DNA of 64,000 nt from the NCBI GenBank assembly GCA_046349155.1, contig JAXMCW010000002.1, positions 434,001 through 498,000 of the forward strand. The letters are read 5' to 3'. Position 1 is the stretch's first letter, and each line of letters opens with the position of its first letter. This document shows positions 8,459 to 18,048 of this stretch, piece after piece. The stretch comes from Alsobacter sp046349155. GTDB lineage: Bacteria > Pseudomonadota > Alphaproteobacteria > Rhizobiales > Beijerinckiaceae. Under the pieces are notes generated by a model that was not told the DNA's origin, made no database searches, and was given only the letters and a program-made list of their open reading frames with translations. Both the position numbers and the translations under genes were made by a program.

Positions 8459-9354
8459 AGGAGGGTCTCCAGCAGGTCGAGCAGACGACCATTCGTGCGG
8501 GCATTGACCGAGAGATCTGGGGGAGCGCCGTGCGGCTGGTCCATCCTGGCCTCGAACCACTTCATGGGATGGCGGTGGGCGGCGGGCGAGAAATCCCCGC
8601 ACAGGTCGACCCCGAGGATACGGTGCGAGGCGGCGACGGCCTCGACGAGCCCCGTCAGCCAGTCGAGCGGCATGGCGCCCTGGTCCCAGTTGGTCGCCGC
8701 CTCGGCGGGGGCGAGCACGTCCTTGTCGATGCTGATCCAGACGTCCCGCGTGGGGATGCCCGCCAGCACGCCGGCGGCGGCCTCCTCAAGGGACGTGTCG
8801 CAGAGATTGGTCCAGACCAGCTCTCCCTCGGCAACCACGTGGCCCGGCACAGGGTCGGCGGGGCCGCGCAGTCGCGTGGCGGGCCGATGCCAGGGATGCA
8901 TGGCGAGGCGGCCGGATCGCAAGGCCGCGAGATTGACTCCGGCCCGGTCGGGATGGGCGAGGTCATCGCTGCAGCAGCCGATCGTGATCACCCGACGCAC
9001 GTCCGGCAGGCCGAGCGCCGCGTTGATCCACGAGCCGCAATGGCGTTCCGGGAAGGTCCACGCCCAGTCCGGGTGATTGTCGACATGGACGAGGGTCAAA
9101 GGCGTCTCGACGCGTTCCAGCAGCGCGGCGGTGAGATGGTGGAAGTCGCCGGACCCGAGCAGCACGAGCTCGCCCGCCTGCCAGCGCGGAAGGCTTCCGG
9201 CGAAGCGCCGAAGGGCACCGGTCCAGGCCCACAAGCGAAGCTCGGCCCCGACGTCGCGACAATCGGTGAGATCGGCCTGTCCCGCCGCAAGCCTGGCCGC
9301 CACGGGGGCCTGGCCGACGGTGCTCCCGTCGAGATCGATCACGCGGAGGCGCAT
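8455..9354 (-). CDS. arginase/ureohydrolase-fold protein
   Basis: A 299-residue protein with the metal-ligand pattern of the arginase/agmatinase/formiminoglutamase fold: GSGDFHH (68-74), HVDNHPD (90-96) and ISIDKDVLAP (207-216), with a further GVDLCGDFSP (248-257). The motifs diverge from canonical arginase (DAHxD becomes DNHPD; SxDxDxxDP becomes SIDKDVLAP), so the substrate may not be arginine or agmatine. It overlaps the HAD gene by 16 bases and the transporter by four. In this operon it may hydrolyse an amidino or amide intermediate of an unidentified pathway. Confidence 0.75.
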   Translation of the reverse strand: MRLRVIDLDGSTVGQAPVAARLAAGQADLTDCRDVGAELRLWAWTGALRRFAGSLPRWQAGELVLLGSGDFHHLTAALLERVETPLTLVHVDNHPDWAWTFPERHCGSWINAALGLPDVRRVITIGCCSDDLAHPDRAGVNLAALRSGRLAMHPWHRPATRLRGPADPVPGHVVAEGELVWTNLCDTSLEEAAAGVLAGIPTRDVWISIDKDVLAPAEAATNWDQGAMPLDWLTGLVEAVAASHRILGVDLCGDFSPAAHRHPMKWFEARMDQPHGAPPDLSVNARTNGRLLDLLETLL

Positions 9355-10058
9355 GCGCGAGCCTCCGTCCGACGCCAGTCGTCGACCGCCGCGATCACGT
9401 CCGCAAAGCTGCGGAAGGCACGATGGGGCAGCCCCTCCTCGCGGCAGGCCTGCAGGAGCCGGGAGGGACCCTGGGCGCCGTCGCGCGCCAGGACGAGATC
9501 GGCGCGGCGCGCGACGCAAAGGTCCGAGCGGCCATCCCCCACGACGATGGTGGTCCAGCGCCTCGGCGGCAGGGACAGGCACTTGCAATGCGCCTGCCCG
9601 CCGGCGCACGCGGGCGTCCCGAAGGGCGCCTCGAGCGACCATGCTCCGTCGGACCACCGTACGAGCCGGTTCGCCCGCACCTCGAGAGCCGCGCCGGCCT
9701 CGCCCAGGAGGCGCGCGATCACCTGGGCGAAACCGTCGCTGACGACAACGAGGTCGTGGCCCTCGCGGGCGCAGGAAGTTGCGAAGCGGTGAAAATCCGG
9801 ATCGATGGCGAAGCCCGCGAGAGCGCGATGCACGTCCTCCCAGGTCCCCCGCAGAAGCCGGGTCTGGCGCGTCATGCAGGTCCGCGCGTCGATCCGGCCA
9901 TTCGCCCAGTCCCGCTCCACCTCCAGCCATGCCGGATCGGCCAGGGCCTCCAGCAGGGCGTCGGTGGTGTCGACGGGGCAGATCGTCCCGTCGAAGTCGC
10001 ACAGGATCCGCAGCCGCGGCGTCGAAGGCTGCCGCCGATGATGTCGCTCATCACTCAT
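9339..10058 (-). CDS. HAD-family phosphatase, MtnX-like
   Basis: A 239-residue HAD hydrolase. Motif I is DFDGT (nucleophile D21, acid D23), motif II VVSDG, and the late motif VVGDGRSDLC supplies the metal-binding aspartates. The closest recognised type is the HAD-IB, MtnX-like phosphatase group, which dephosphorylates small phospho-metabolites. The DNA in this stretch has a CKCLSLPPRRW region that is family-typical. It follows the aminotransferase gene after a 135-base gap and overlaps the arginase-like gene. The rest of the methionine salvage pathway is not here, so a methylthioribulose role is not supported. Confidence 0.8.
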   Translation of the reverse strand: MSDERHHRRQPSTPRLRILCDFDGTICPVDTTDALLEALADPAWLEVERDWANGRIDARTCMTRQTRLLRGTWEDVHRALAGFAIDPDFHRFATSCAREGHDLVVVSDGFAQVIARLLGEAGAALEVRANRLVRWSDGAWSLEAPFGTPACAGGQAHCKCLSLPPRRWTTIVVGDGRSDLCVARRADLVLARDGAQGPSRLLQACREEGLPHRAFRSFADVIAAVDDWRRTEARACASA

Positions 10059-10092
10059 GCCCGGACCTCCGCAACCCCCATGCCAGTGCGAG

Positions 10093-10112
10093 CGAAAGGA
10101 AAAAACCTTTCG
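10093..10112. repeat. hairpin between aminotransferase and phosphatase genes
   Basis: A seven-base inverted repeat CGAAAGG / CCTTTCG separated by six A residues, in the 135-base gap between 10058 and 10194. There is no clear U-tract, so it could be a weak attenuator or an mRNA-processing hairpin rather than a terminator. Confidence 0.4.
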
Positions 10113-10193
10113 GCTACAGGTGCTTGGCCCGAGGTTGGGGGTGGATCTCAGGGGCCGGAAGCAACAAATTTTGGAGGAACCTGCAATATCCGG

Positions 10194-11540
10194 TCAGACC
10201 CCGGAGCGCAGGTCGTCGATCACGTCCCGGGCCGCGTCGAAGGTCGCCGCGACGTCGGCGGGCGTGTGGGCGGCGGACACGAACAGGTTCTCGTAGGCGC
10301 CGGGATGGAACAGGACGCCGCGGGCGAGCATGCCGCGCCACCAGCGAGCGAAAAGGGCCTGGTCGGCATGCCGCTCGGCGTCGCGGTAGGACTGGATCGG
10401 CTGCCGGGTGAACCAGACCTGCATCAGCGCGCCGATGCCGACCACGCGAGCGGGAATGGCGGCCCGGTCGAAGAGCGCCTGCAGCCCGTGGCGCAGGTCG
10501 TCGGACACCCGGTCGAGCGCCGAATGGAAGCCGGGCTCGGCCATGATGTCCAGCGTCGCGTTGGCCGCCGCCACGGCGATGCCGTTGGCCGTATAGGTGC
10601 CGGCCATCGAGACGCGCCCGTCATCGACGAGGGCCATGATGTCCGCCCGGCCGCCCATGGCCGCGACGGGAAAGCCCCCTCCGAGGCCCTTGGCGAAGAC
10701 GCTGAGGTCGGGCCTTACGCCGAGCCGCTCCTGCGCGCCGCCGAGGGCGAGCCTGAACCCCGTGATCACCTCGTCGAAGATCAGGACGATGCCCGCGTCG
10801 CGCGTCATGCGGCGCATGGCCTCGAGATAGCCCGGCCGCGGCAGGATGCACCCCGTGTTGCACATCACGGGTTCGGTGAGGACCGCCGCGATCTCGTGCC
10901 CGAGGTCCGCGATGACCTCGGCCAGGGCCTCCTCGTCGTTCCAGGGGAGGATCACGAGGTTGTCTTCCACGCCCTTGGGCAAGCCGGGACCCTGCGGCAC
11001 GGGCCGAGGCCGGCGGTCCGGACCGGCCGCCGCGACGTCGGGATGCTTGCTCCAGTACACGGCGTCAGAGAAGCCGTGATACATGCCCTCGAAACGCACG
11101 ATCCTGCGCCGGCCCGTGAAGGCGCGCGCCAGGCGCGTGGCATAGAGCACCGCCTCCGTGCCGGTATTGCACAGGCGCACCTTCTCCACCGACGGGACGG
11201 CGCTCGCGATCTTGCCGGCCAGGATCGCCTCGTCCTCCGTCGGCAGCGCGAAGACCGTGCCGCGCTCCTCGATGAAGGACACGACCGCCTGCGTCACGGC
11301 CGGAGGGCGGTGTCCGAGGATCATCGGTCCCAGCCCGAGCAAGTAGTCCGTGTAGATATTGCCGTCGACGTCCTCGATCAGCGGGCCGGCGCCCTTCGCC
11401 GCGAAGAGGGGATAGGGATCCCAGCCCGACCAGGTCGCGCGCGCCGTGCTGTTCACCCCTCCCGGGATGACGGCGCGCGCCGCGTTGAACAGGGCACCGC
11501 TGGCGCGGGTGCGGGAAGGTGTCACGGTCATGTAGTTCAT
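10194..11540 (-). CDS. class III PLP-dependent aminotransferase (glutamate-1-semialdehyde aminomutase-like)
   Basis: A 448-residue class III aminotransferase. The N-terminal IPGGVNSTARATWSGWDPYP resembles the glutamate-1-semialdehyde aminomutase branch, NTGTEAV is the phosphate-binding loop, IFDEVITGFR carries the cofactor aspartate, and SVFAKGLGGGFP carries the Schiff-base lysine. Divergence and context argue against a haem-synthesis role. It opens the minus-strand operon that continues through the HAD phosphatase, arginase-like protein and transporters, so it probably makes or breaks an amino group in a small-molecule pathway. The ATG at 11540 is chosen; an in-frame ATG at 11531 is also possible. 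Confidence 0.88.
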   Translation of the reverse strand: MNYMTVTPSRTRASGALFNAARAVIPGGVNSTARATWSGWDPYPLFAAKGAGPLIEDVDGNIYTDYLLGLGPMILGHRPPAVTQAVVSFIEERGTVFALPTEDEAILAGKIASAVPSVEKVRLCNTGTEAVLYATRLARAFTGRRRIVRFEGMYHGFSDAVYWSKHPDVAAAGPDRRPRPVPQGPGLPKGVEDNLVILPWNDEEALAEVIADLGHEIAAVLTEPVMCNTGCILPRPGYLEAMRRMTRDAGIVLIFDEVITGFRLALGGAQERLGVRPDLSVFAKGLGGGFPVAAMGGRADIMALVDDGRVSMAGTYTANGIAVAAANATLDIMAEPGFHSALDRVSDDLRHGLQALFDRAAIPARVVGIGALMQVWFTRQPIQSYRDAERHADQALFARWWRGMLARGVLFHPGAYENLFVSAAHTPADVAATFDAARDVIDDLRSGV

Positions 11541-11923
11541 GAGGCGCTCGCGAATGGGCCGCAGGAGAGAGCGGCCGGGACGGTCGGGTCGTGCCCCGTG
11601 GCGGGGCGGAAGCATCGTCTTCAACCCGCGTGCCAGACACGCCCATCGGCCAAGTCTCTGCGAACACTCCGGTTTCCCGGCGTTCCCCGATGGCCCGACC
11701 TGCACCGTTCCGAGGAACCATCACGTTTTGCAGGCGGACGGAGGCGAGGCGCCGGGGCGTGGCCCGTGCCCACGGGATTTCGAGCCTGCTGCAGAAATTG
11801 TTGGACGCCCGCCGCGCGCCAAGTCGCGTGAAACCCTGCAAAACCAGGCGCTTGTCCCGAGAAGGCCGCTTGGCCCCGCGCTTGCTGAATGACCGTCATC
11901 AGGCGCGTGAACGCAGGTGTGGC
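11541..11923. promoter_or_regulatory. divergent intergenic region
   Basis: 383 bases between the leftward aminotransferase operon and the rightward alpha/beta hydrolase gene, with no gene of its own. Promoters for both must lie here. I looked for a sigma-54 -24/-12 element (GG-N10-GC), as expected if the NtrC-type protein controls its own operon, and did not find a convincing one. Confidence 0.4.
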
Positions 11924-12760
11924 ATGAAGGACAAGAGTTTCCGGATGGGATGCGGGGCGACCGCGGTTCTGCTGATCCACGGGCTGACCGGCACCCCGGC
12001 CGAGATGAAGTGGCTGGGCAAGCAGTTGGCGGCCGCCGGGTTCAGCGTCTATGGAGTCCAGCTGGCCGGGCATTGCGGAACGGAGCGCGAGCTCGCCGCA
12101 ACGACATGGGTGGACTGGCAGGATAGCGTCCTGCGCGTCCTCGACGAGGTTCGCCGGACGCATCGCCAGGTGATCCTCGGAGGCCTCTCGGCCGGAGCGT
12201 TGCTGGCGCTGCGCGTCGCCGCCGAGCGCCCCCTGCAGGTGGCGGGCCTCATGCTCTTCTCGACCACGCTGGTTTCGGACGGCTGGTCCATGCCCCGCAC
12301 ACGGGCGTTGCTCGGGCCCTGGCTGGCGCTCGGGCTGTGGCGGTTCTGGCGCTTCGAGGAGCGCGCGCCCTACGGGATCAAGGACGAACGCACCCGCGAG
12401 CGCATCCTCGCCGCCATGCAGTCCGGCGACAGCTCGGCCGCGGGACACATGGCGACACCGGGGGCCTGCGTGCGCCAGTTGCACCGGCTCTCCAAGGTGG
12501 TCCGGCGCGAACTCGACAGGATCCGCTGCCCTGCCCTCGTGGTGCACGCCGAGGAGGACGACGTGGCGTCCCGCGGAAACGCCGACCTCATCGCCTCGCG
12601 CCTGCGCGGCGACGTGCGCAAGGTGATCCTGCAGGACTGCTACCACCTCGTCCTGCTCGACCGCGAGCGCCACCGTGTGGCGCAGGAAAGCCTGTCCTTC
12701 ATGGGGGCCTTCGACGCGAAGCCGGAGCGTCCGATCCTGCGGCTCGTCCGCAGCCGCTGA
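11924..12760 (+). CDS. alpha/beta hydrolase, carboxylesterase-like
   Basis: A 278-residue serine hydrolase. It has the oxyanion-hole motif HGLTGTPAEM near the N-terminus, the nucleophile elbow GGLSAGALLAL, an acid residue in HAEEDDVAS and a catalytic histidine in DCYHLVLLDRER, in the order expected for an alpha/beta hydrolase of the carboxylesterase/serine-aminopeptidase type. The size fits Est30-like esterases. AGGTG lies just upstream of the ATG at 11924. It is divergent from the aminotransferase operon and followed by 260 bases without a gene, so it is probably transcribed alone. The natural substrate cannot be inferred. Confidence 0.85.
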   Translation: MKDKSFRMGCGATAVLLIHGLTGTPAEMKWLGKQLAAAGFSVYGVQLAGHCGTERELAATTWVDWQDSVLRVLDEVRRTHRQVILGGLSAGALLALRVAAERPLQVAGLMLFSTTLVSDGWSMPRTRALLGPWLALGLWRFWRFEERAPYGIKDERTRERILAAMQSGDSSAAGHMATPGACVRQLHRLSKVVRRELDRIRCPALVVHAEEDDVASRGNADLIASRLRGDVRKVILQDCYHLVLLDRERHRVAQESLSFMGAFDAKPERPILRLVRSR

Positions 12761-13020
12761 CGGCCTGGACCGGAGGGCCTGGCCGGTCCCGGGGAGTCGA
12801 CATGGCCCCTGCCCGCCTCAGGCGTGGGTCACGCCGGTCGCCTCGCGCGACCCGTACCACGTCGCGCGCCCGGACCGCGACGCGTCTTCGACGCGCCGGC
12901 GCCGGCCCGCCGGCACAAAAAGCCGCCCCCGCAACCGCAAGCCCTCCCTGCGGCAAGCCGGTGCGGGGAGAGTCAGCAGACGTGCATCAAGCAGGACGTG
13001 GACGCCTGAGCGCCGGAAAT

Positions 13021-13094
13021 TGGCTGGGGGACCTGGATTCGAACCAAGATTAACGGAGTCAGAGTCCGCTGTTCTACCGTTGAACTATCCCCCA
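13021..13094 (-). tRNA. tRNA-Gln (CUG anticodon)
   Basis: A 74-base cloverleaf on the minus strand. The acceptor stem TGGGGGA pairs with TCCCCCA before the encoded GCCA end. The anticodon loop is CTCTGAC with anticodon CTG, and the T-loop is TTCGAAT. The flanking 12761-13020 and 13095-13356 contain no other gene that I can support. Confidence 0.92.
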
Positions 13095-13356
13095 ACGGCC
13101 GCCTTTGGGGCGGATGCGGCGCTGTTCGGCGCGCAGGCGGGTCACATAGCGAAGCGCGGCGGCGTTGACAAGCCCCGGTTGACGCGCGCATCGCATGCCG
13201 GGCGCGTCGCATCCACGTCTTCTTTACCCCCTAGGAGCAGATCGGCCGGCCTTGCGCTGCGCCGAGGTGTCCTGTTCACCAGTCGGGCGCCACGATATAT
13301 AGGCAAGTTGAACCAAAAATCGCGTCAGACGGCGTGGTGGCGAGGGAGTTGTCTTG

Positions 13357-14757
13357 ATGTCACCCAGGTCAAGCCTGGTCATGATCGGCGTCATCGCCGC
13401 CGCGGGCGCCCTCGCCTACCAATACGGGCCCACCTACTGGCCGCAGATCAAGCCCCGCGTCGAGGCCGTCACGGGCCCGCTTCCCGCCATGCCGTGGGAG
13501 CCGAAGGGCCAGCAGGCCAAGGCCGACGAGGCCGGCAAGCCCGGCGGCAGGCCGCCGGGCGGAGGCGCGGAGGGCGGCGCGCCCCGGGGCCAGGGCGCAG
13601 GACAGGGTGGCCCGCGGATCGCGGCGGTCGCCGTGGGCAAGGCCGAGCGCCGGCCCATGCCCGTGCGCTTCGACACGATCGGCACGGTGCAGCCGATCGC
13701 CACCGTCACGGTGCGCACGCGCGTGGAAAGCCAGATCCTGCGCGTCGCCTTCGACGACGGCGCGGTCGTCAAGGAGGGCGACGTCCTCTTCGAGCTGGAT
13801 TCGCGCGGCATCGTGGCCCAGATCAAGCAGGCAGAGGCCAACCTCGCGCGCTCGCGCGCCCAGCTGGAGCAGGCCCAGCGCGACGTGAAGCGCTACGAGC
13901 TGCTCAACGCCAGCGACGTGGGCTCGAAGGTCACGCTGGACAATTCGCGTACGACGGTCCTGACCGTGCAGGCGCAGATCCACGCCGACGAGGCGGCGCT
14001 GGAGGCGCTCACCGTCCAGCTCAGCTACTACACGATCCGGGCGCCCATCTCCGGACGCGTGGGCATCGCCGGCATCAAGGCCGGCAACATCGCCAAGACC
14101 GGCGACGGCAGCGTGCCCCTCGCCGTGATCAACCAGATCAGCCCGATCTACGTCGCCTTCAACGTGCCCCAGCGCTTGCTGCCGGAGCTGCGCGAGGCGC
14201 TGGCCAAGGGTACCTCCAAGGTGCAGGCGACGCCCCAGGGCCTGACCGACGCCGTCGACGGCAAGGTTGCCGTGATCGACAACAACGTGGACGGCACGTC
14301 CGGCACCATCACGCTGCGCGGCATCTTCGAGAATCCCGACGAGGTGCTCTGGCCCGGACAGCTCTGCGACGTGCGCCTCGTCATCCGCACGGAGCCGGAG
14401 GCCATCACCGTGCCGCGCGAGGCGGTGCAGCAGAGCCAGAACGGGCTCATCGTGTTCGTGGTCGAAGACGGCCAGGCCCGGGTGCGGCCGGTCACCGTGG
14501 ACCGCTCGCTGCGGGGCCTCTCGGTCGTCAAGACCGGGCTGCAGGGCAACGAGACGGTGGTGACGGACGGCCAGCTCCTGCTGACCGACGGGACGAAGGT
14601 CGAGACCCGCGCCGCCGCGCAGCCTCGCCCGGCCGGAGGCGGCCAGCGCCCCGCGGGCAAGGCGCCGGCCGACGGCCAGACCTCCGGCGCGACGCCGCCC
14701 GCCGCCTCCCCTGCTCCCGCGGGCGCGGCCATTCCCAGCCAGCAGCCGCGCGGCTGA
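13357..14757 (+). CDS. RND efflux periplasmic adaptor (membrane fusion protein), MdtA-like
   Basis: A 466-residue membrane fusion protein. It has an N-terminal membrane anchor (LVMIGVIAAAGALAYQY), then a glycine/proline-rich linker, a barrel-sandwich half (RTRVESQILRVAFDDGAVV, FELDSRGI), a coiled-coil hairpin (QAEANLARSRAQLEQAQRDV), the second lipoyl half (YYTIRAPISGRVG) and a beta-barrel domain (WPGQLCDVRLVI). A long Ala/Pro/Gly-rich tail is unusual in length. The ATG at 13357 has GAGGGAG eight bases upstream. The RND pump gene follows after 15 bases. It bridges the inner-membrane pump and an outer-membrane channel not encoded here. Confidence 0.93.
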   Translation: MSPRSSLVMIGVIAAAGALAYQYGPTYWPQIKPRVEAVTGPLPAMPWEPKGQQAKADEAGKPGGRPPGGGAEGGAPRGQGAGQGGPRIAAVAVGKAERRPMPVRFDTIGTVQPIATVTVRTRVESQILRVAFDDGAVVKEGDVLFELDSRGIVAQIKQAEANLARSRAQLEQAQRDVKRYELLNASDVGSKVTLDNSRTTVLTVQAQIHADEAALEALTVQLSYYTIRAPISGRVGIAGIKAGNIAKTGDGSVPLAVINQISPIYVAFNVPQRLLPELREALAKGTSKVQATPQGLTDAVDGKVAVIDNNVDGTSGTITLRGIFENPDEVLWPGQLCDVRLVIRTEPEAITVPREAVQQSQNGLIVFVVEDGQARVRPVTVDRSLRGLSVVKTGLQGNETVVTDGQLLLTDGTKVETRAAAQPRPAGGGQRPAGKAPADGQTSGATPPAASPAPAGAAIPSQQPRG

Positions 14758-14772
14758 GCGGAGATCCGGACC

Positions 14773-17700
14773 ATGGGGCTGCCCGAACTCTGCATCCGCC
14801 GCCCGGTGATGACGACGCTCATCACCCTGTCCTTCATCATCTTCGGGCTGTTCGCCTACCGGCAATTGCCCGTGGCCGCGCTGCCGCGCGTGGATTTCCC
14901 GACCATCAGCGTGTCCGCGCAATTGCCCGGCGCGAGCCCCGAGACGATGGCGGCCTCTGTAGCCGCCCCGCTCGAGCGGCAATTCTCCAATATTTCCGGC
15001 ATCACCGCGATGACGTCCGTCTCCACGCAGGGATCGACGAACATCACGATGCAGTTCGACCTCGACCGCAACATCGACGGGGCGGCGCTGGACGTGCAGT
15101 CGGCGCTGAGCGCGGCGGCGCGCCGCCTGCCCGCCGACCTGCCGAATCCGCCCAGCTTCCGCAAGGTCAACCCGGCCGACCAGCCCGTGCTTTTCCTGGT
15201 CGTGACCTCCAGCACCCTGCCGCTCTCCACCGTCAACGACTATGCCGAGACCGTGCTGCAGCAGCAGATCTCTCAGATCCCCGGCGTGGCCCAGGCGCTG
15301 ATTTTCGGCTCGCAGAAATACGCCGTGCGGATCCTGGCGGACCCCTCCGCCCTCTCCTCCCGCGGGCTCGGCTTCGCCGAGCTGCGCGCCGCCGTGGCCG
15401 CGGCGAACTCCAACCAGCCCACCGGCACGCTGCGCGGCGAGCGCCAGCGGGTGACCATCGAAGCGACGGGACAGCTGCGCAAGGCGGAGGACTATTCGAA
15501 CCTCATCGTCTCCTCGCGCAACAGCGTGCCCGTGCGCCTCGGCGACGTGGCGAGCGTGAAGGACAGCGTGGAGAGCGACGAATCGGCGAGCTGGTTCAAC
15601 GGCGAGCGCTCGCTCATCGTCGCCGTGTTCCGGCAGTCCGACGCCAATACGGTGGAGGTGGTCGACCGCATCCGCGAGAAGGTGCCGAGCTACCGCGAGC
15701 AACTGCCCGCCTCGATCGGGCTGCATATCCTGAACGACCGCTCGATCCCGATCCGCGAGGCGGTCTACGACGTCCAGTTCACGCTGATGATCTCCATCGC
15801 GCTCGTGGTGATGGTGATCTTCCTGTTCCTGAAGTCGCTCACCGCGACCATCATCCCCACGCTCGCCCTGCCCGTGTCCCTCGTCGGGACCTTCGCGGCG
15901 ATGTACGTGCTCGGCTATTCGATCGACAACATCTCGCTTCTGGCCCTCACGCTCTCGGTGGGCTTCGTCGTCGACGACGCCATCGTGATGCTGGAGAACA
16001 TCGTCCGCCACATCGAGAACGGGGAGAAACCGTTCGATGCGGCTCTGAGGGGCTCGCGCGAGATCGGCTTCACGATCGTCTCCATCACGATGGCGCTCGT
16101 GGCGGTGTTCATCCCGGTCTTCTTCATGGGCGGCGTCGTGGGGCGCGTCTTCCGCGAGTTCGCGGTGACGATCTCCGTGGCGATCCTGGTCTCGGGCTTC
16201 GTCTCCCTGACGCTCACGCCGATGCTGTGCGCCCGCATCCTGCGCGGGCATGACGCGCACCACAAGGAGGGGCTGTTCTCGCGCGCCGTCGACGCCGTCG
16301 TCGGCGGGATGCTCGCTGTCTACCGGGTCTCGCTGAACGCGGTCCTGAAGGCCCGCCTGATCGTGCTGCTGCTGACCATCGGCTCGGTGTGGTTGACCGT
16401 CCACATGTATGCCGAGATGCCCAAGGGCTTCTTTCCGCAGGAGGACACGGGCCTGCTGCGCGGCGCGACCGAGGGGCCGCCGGACACCTCCTTCCAGGCC
16501 ATGGCCCAGCGCCAGCAGGCCGTGAACGAGATCATCCGGCAGGATCCCGCGGTCGACTACCTCACGTCCAATATCGGGCAGGGCGGCGTGAACCAGGGCT
16601 TCATGTTCGTGGCGCTCAAGCCGCGCGAGCAGCGTGACGACGTCAACACGGTCATCGCCCGCCTGCGCCGGGCGACGGCGAACGTGCCGAACATCACGCT
16701 TGTGCTGCAGCCCGTCCAGAACATCAACCTGAACGCAGGCCGCCAGTCACGCGCGCAGTACCAGTACACGCTCACCAGCGGCGAGCTCGAGGCGCTCTAC
16801 AAGGCGGCGCCCGACATGCGCCAGCGCATGACCAAGCTGGAGCAGTTGCGCGACGTCAACATCGACCTGCAGCTCGCCAACCCCCAGGTGATGGTGGAGC
16901 TGGACCGCGAGCGGGCCGCCAATCTGGGCGTCACCTCGGACGCGCTGCGCCAGACCTTGTACAACGCCTTCGGTTCGCGCCAGATCTCGACCATCTACAC
17001 GGCGTCCAACGACTATCCCGTGATCATGGAGGCGGACCGCGACTTTCAGACGGACCCTGCCCGGTTGTCGCAGCTCTTCGTGCGCAGTACGACGGGCCAG
17101 AACATTCCGCTGGAGGCCGTGGCCACGCTGAAGCGGACCATCGGGCCCCTCTCTGTCAGCCGGCAGTCGCAGCAGCCGGCAGTCACGATTTCCTTCAATC
17201 TCGCGCCCGGCGTATCACTGGGCGAGGCGGTGGAGGCGATCCGGGCGACCGAGCGACAGGCGGGGCTGCCGAGTTCGATCACCACGGGCTTCGCCGGCTC
17301 GGCGCAGCTGTTCCAGGACGCCCTGCGCGGCCAGGGCCTGCTGATCATGGCGGCCGTCCTGGTGATCTACATCGTGCTGGGCGTTCTCTACGAGAGCTTC
17401 ATCCATCCGATCACGATCCTGTCCGGCCTGCCCTCCGCGGGCCTCGGCGCGCTGCTGGCCCTGCAATATTTCAAGCTGGACCTGTCGGTGATCGCCATCA
17501 TCGGCATCCTCATGCTGATCGGCATCGTGAAGAAGAACGCCATCATGATGGTGGACTTCGCGCTGGAACGGAGGCGCGAGGGCGCGGACGCGCTGACGGC
17601 GATCCGCGATGCGGCGCTGATCCGCTTCCGCCCCATCATGATGACGACCTTCGCCGCGATCTTCGGCACGCTCCCCATCGCGCTCGGCCACGGCGCCGGC

Positions 17701-17916
17701 TCGGAGCTACGCCAGCCGCTCGGCATCGCCGTCGTGGGCGGCCTCATGGTGAGCCAGCTCCTCACCCTCTACATCACGCCCGTCGTCTACTACTACCTGG
17801 ACAAGGTGGAGACCCTGGTGAGCGGCAAGGGCAAGCCTGTCCCGAAGGAGACGGACGCTCCCGTTCCCGCCGGCGCCACGGTGCAGCCGGGCGCAGCGCT
17901 GCAGAAGGCGGATTGA
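14773..17916 (+). CDS. RND efflux inner-membrane pump, MdtB/MdtC (HAE1) type
   Basis: A 1047-residue proton-driven RND pump, normal length for the family. It starts with the cytoplasmic helix and first membrane segment (CIRRPVMTTLITLSFIIFGL). It carries the proton-relay segment VGFVVDDAIVMLENI with two adjacent aspartates and the conserved FMGGVVGRVFREFAVT, and repeats the layout in the second half (LIGIVKKNAIMMVDFA). It is most like the MdtBC/multidrug branch. GGAG lies 11 bases before the ATG at 14773. It is co-transcribed with the adaptor; the substrate cannot be read from the sequence. Confidence 0.95.
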   Translation: MGLPELCIRRPVMTTLITLSFIIFGLFAYRQLPVAALPRVDFPTISVSAQLPGASPETMAASVAAPLERQFSNISGITAMTSVSTQGSTNITMQFDLDRNIDGAALDVQSALSAAARRLPADLPNPPSFRKVNPADQPVLFLVVTSSTLPLSTVNDYAETVLQQQISQIPGVAQALIFGSQKYAVRILADPSALSSRGLGFAELRAAVAAANSNQPTGTLRGERQRVTIEATGQLRKAEDYSNLIVSSRNSVPVRLGDVASVKDSVESDESASWFNGERSLIVAVFRQSDANTVEVVDRIREKVPSYREQLPASIGLHILNDRSIPIREAVYDVQFTLMISIALVVMVIFLFLKSLTATIIPTLALPVSLVGTFAAMYVLGYSIDNISLLALTLSVGFVVDDAIVMLENIVRHIENGEKPFDAALRGSREIGFTIVSITMALVAVFIPVFFMGGVVGRVFREFAVTISVAILVSGFVSLTLTPMLCARILRGHDAHHKEGLFSRAVDAVVGGMLAVYRVSLNAVLKARLIVLLLTIGSVWLTVHMYAEMPKGFFPQEDTGLLRGATEGPPDTSFQAMAQRQQAVNEIIRQDPAVDYLTSNIGQGGVNQGFMFVALKPREQRDDVNTVIARLRRATANVPNITLVLQPVQNINLNAGRQSRAQYQYTLTSGELEALYKAAPDMRQRMTKLEQLRDVNIDLQLANPQVMVELDRERAANLGVTSDALRQTLYNAFGSRQISTIYTASNDYPVIMEADRDFQTDPARLSQLFVRSTTGQNIPLEAVATLKRTIGPLSVSRQSQQPAVTISFNLAPGVSLGEAVEAIRATERQAGLPSSITTGFAGSAQLFQDALRGQGLLIMAAVLVIYIVLGVLYESFIHPITILSGLPSAGLGALLALQYFKLDLSVIAIIGILMLIGIVKKNAIMMVDFALERRREGADALTAIRDAALIRFRPIMMTTFAAIFGTLPIALGHGAGSELRQPLGIAVVGGLMVSQLLTLYITPVVYYYLDKVETLVSGKGKPVPKETDAPVPAGATVQPGAALQKAD

Positions 17917-18048
17917 GGCGGACGCCGCCACATTGGTTGCGACCCGAGCGGCTGGCTTAAGGTCTGGTTAAGGCTGTCGGCAGCGCGCCATTGCAACGGC
18001 GACGCCCAGACGGCCTTATGCTTACCGGAACGTCACCGAGCCCGGACG

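Noticed and set aside
9423..11831. A long plus-strand frame opposite the phosphatase and aminotransferase genes
   Set aside because: It runs antisense through two recognised enzyme genes, lacks a ribosome binding site and shows a shadow-type composition.
11541..11923. A sigma-54 -24/-12 promoter upstream of the aminotransferase operon
   Set aside because: No GG-N10-GC arrangement with matching flanks was found on the minus strand. The nearest candidates have wrong spacing.
12675..16253. A plus-strand reading frame of almost 1200 codons over the tRNA-Gln and RND genes
   Set aside because: It crosses the tRNA-Gln gene and lies out of frame over two clear RND genes. Its Arg/Pro/Ala-rich composition is typical of long chance frames in high-GC DNA.
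13369..16404. A minus-strand frame of about 1000 codons opposite the RND genes
   Set aside because: Rich in H, D, R and G with no domain pattern. It is a mirror frame of the RND adaptor and pump genes.
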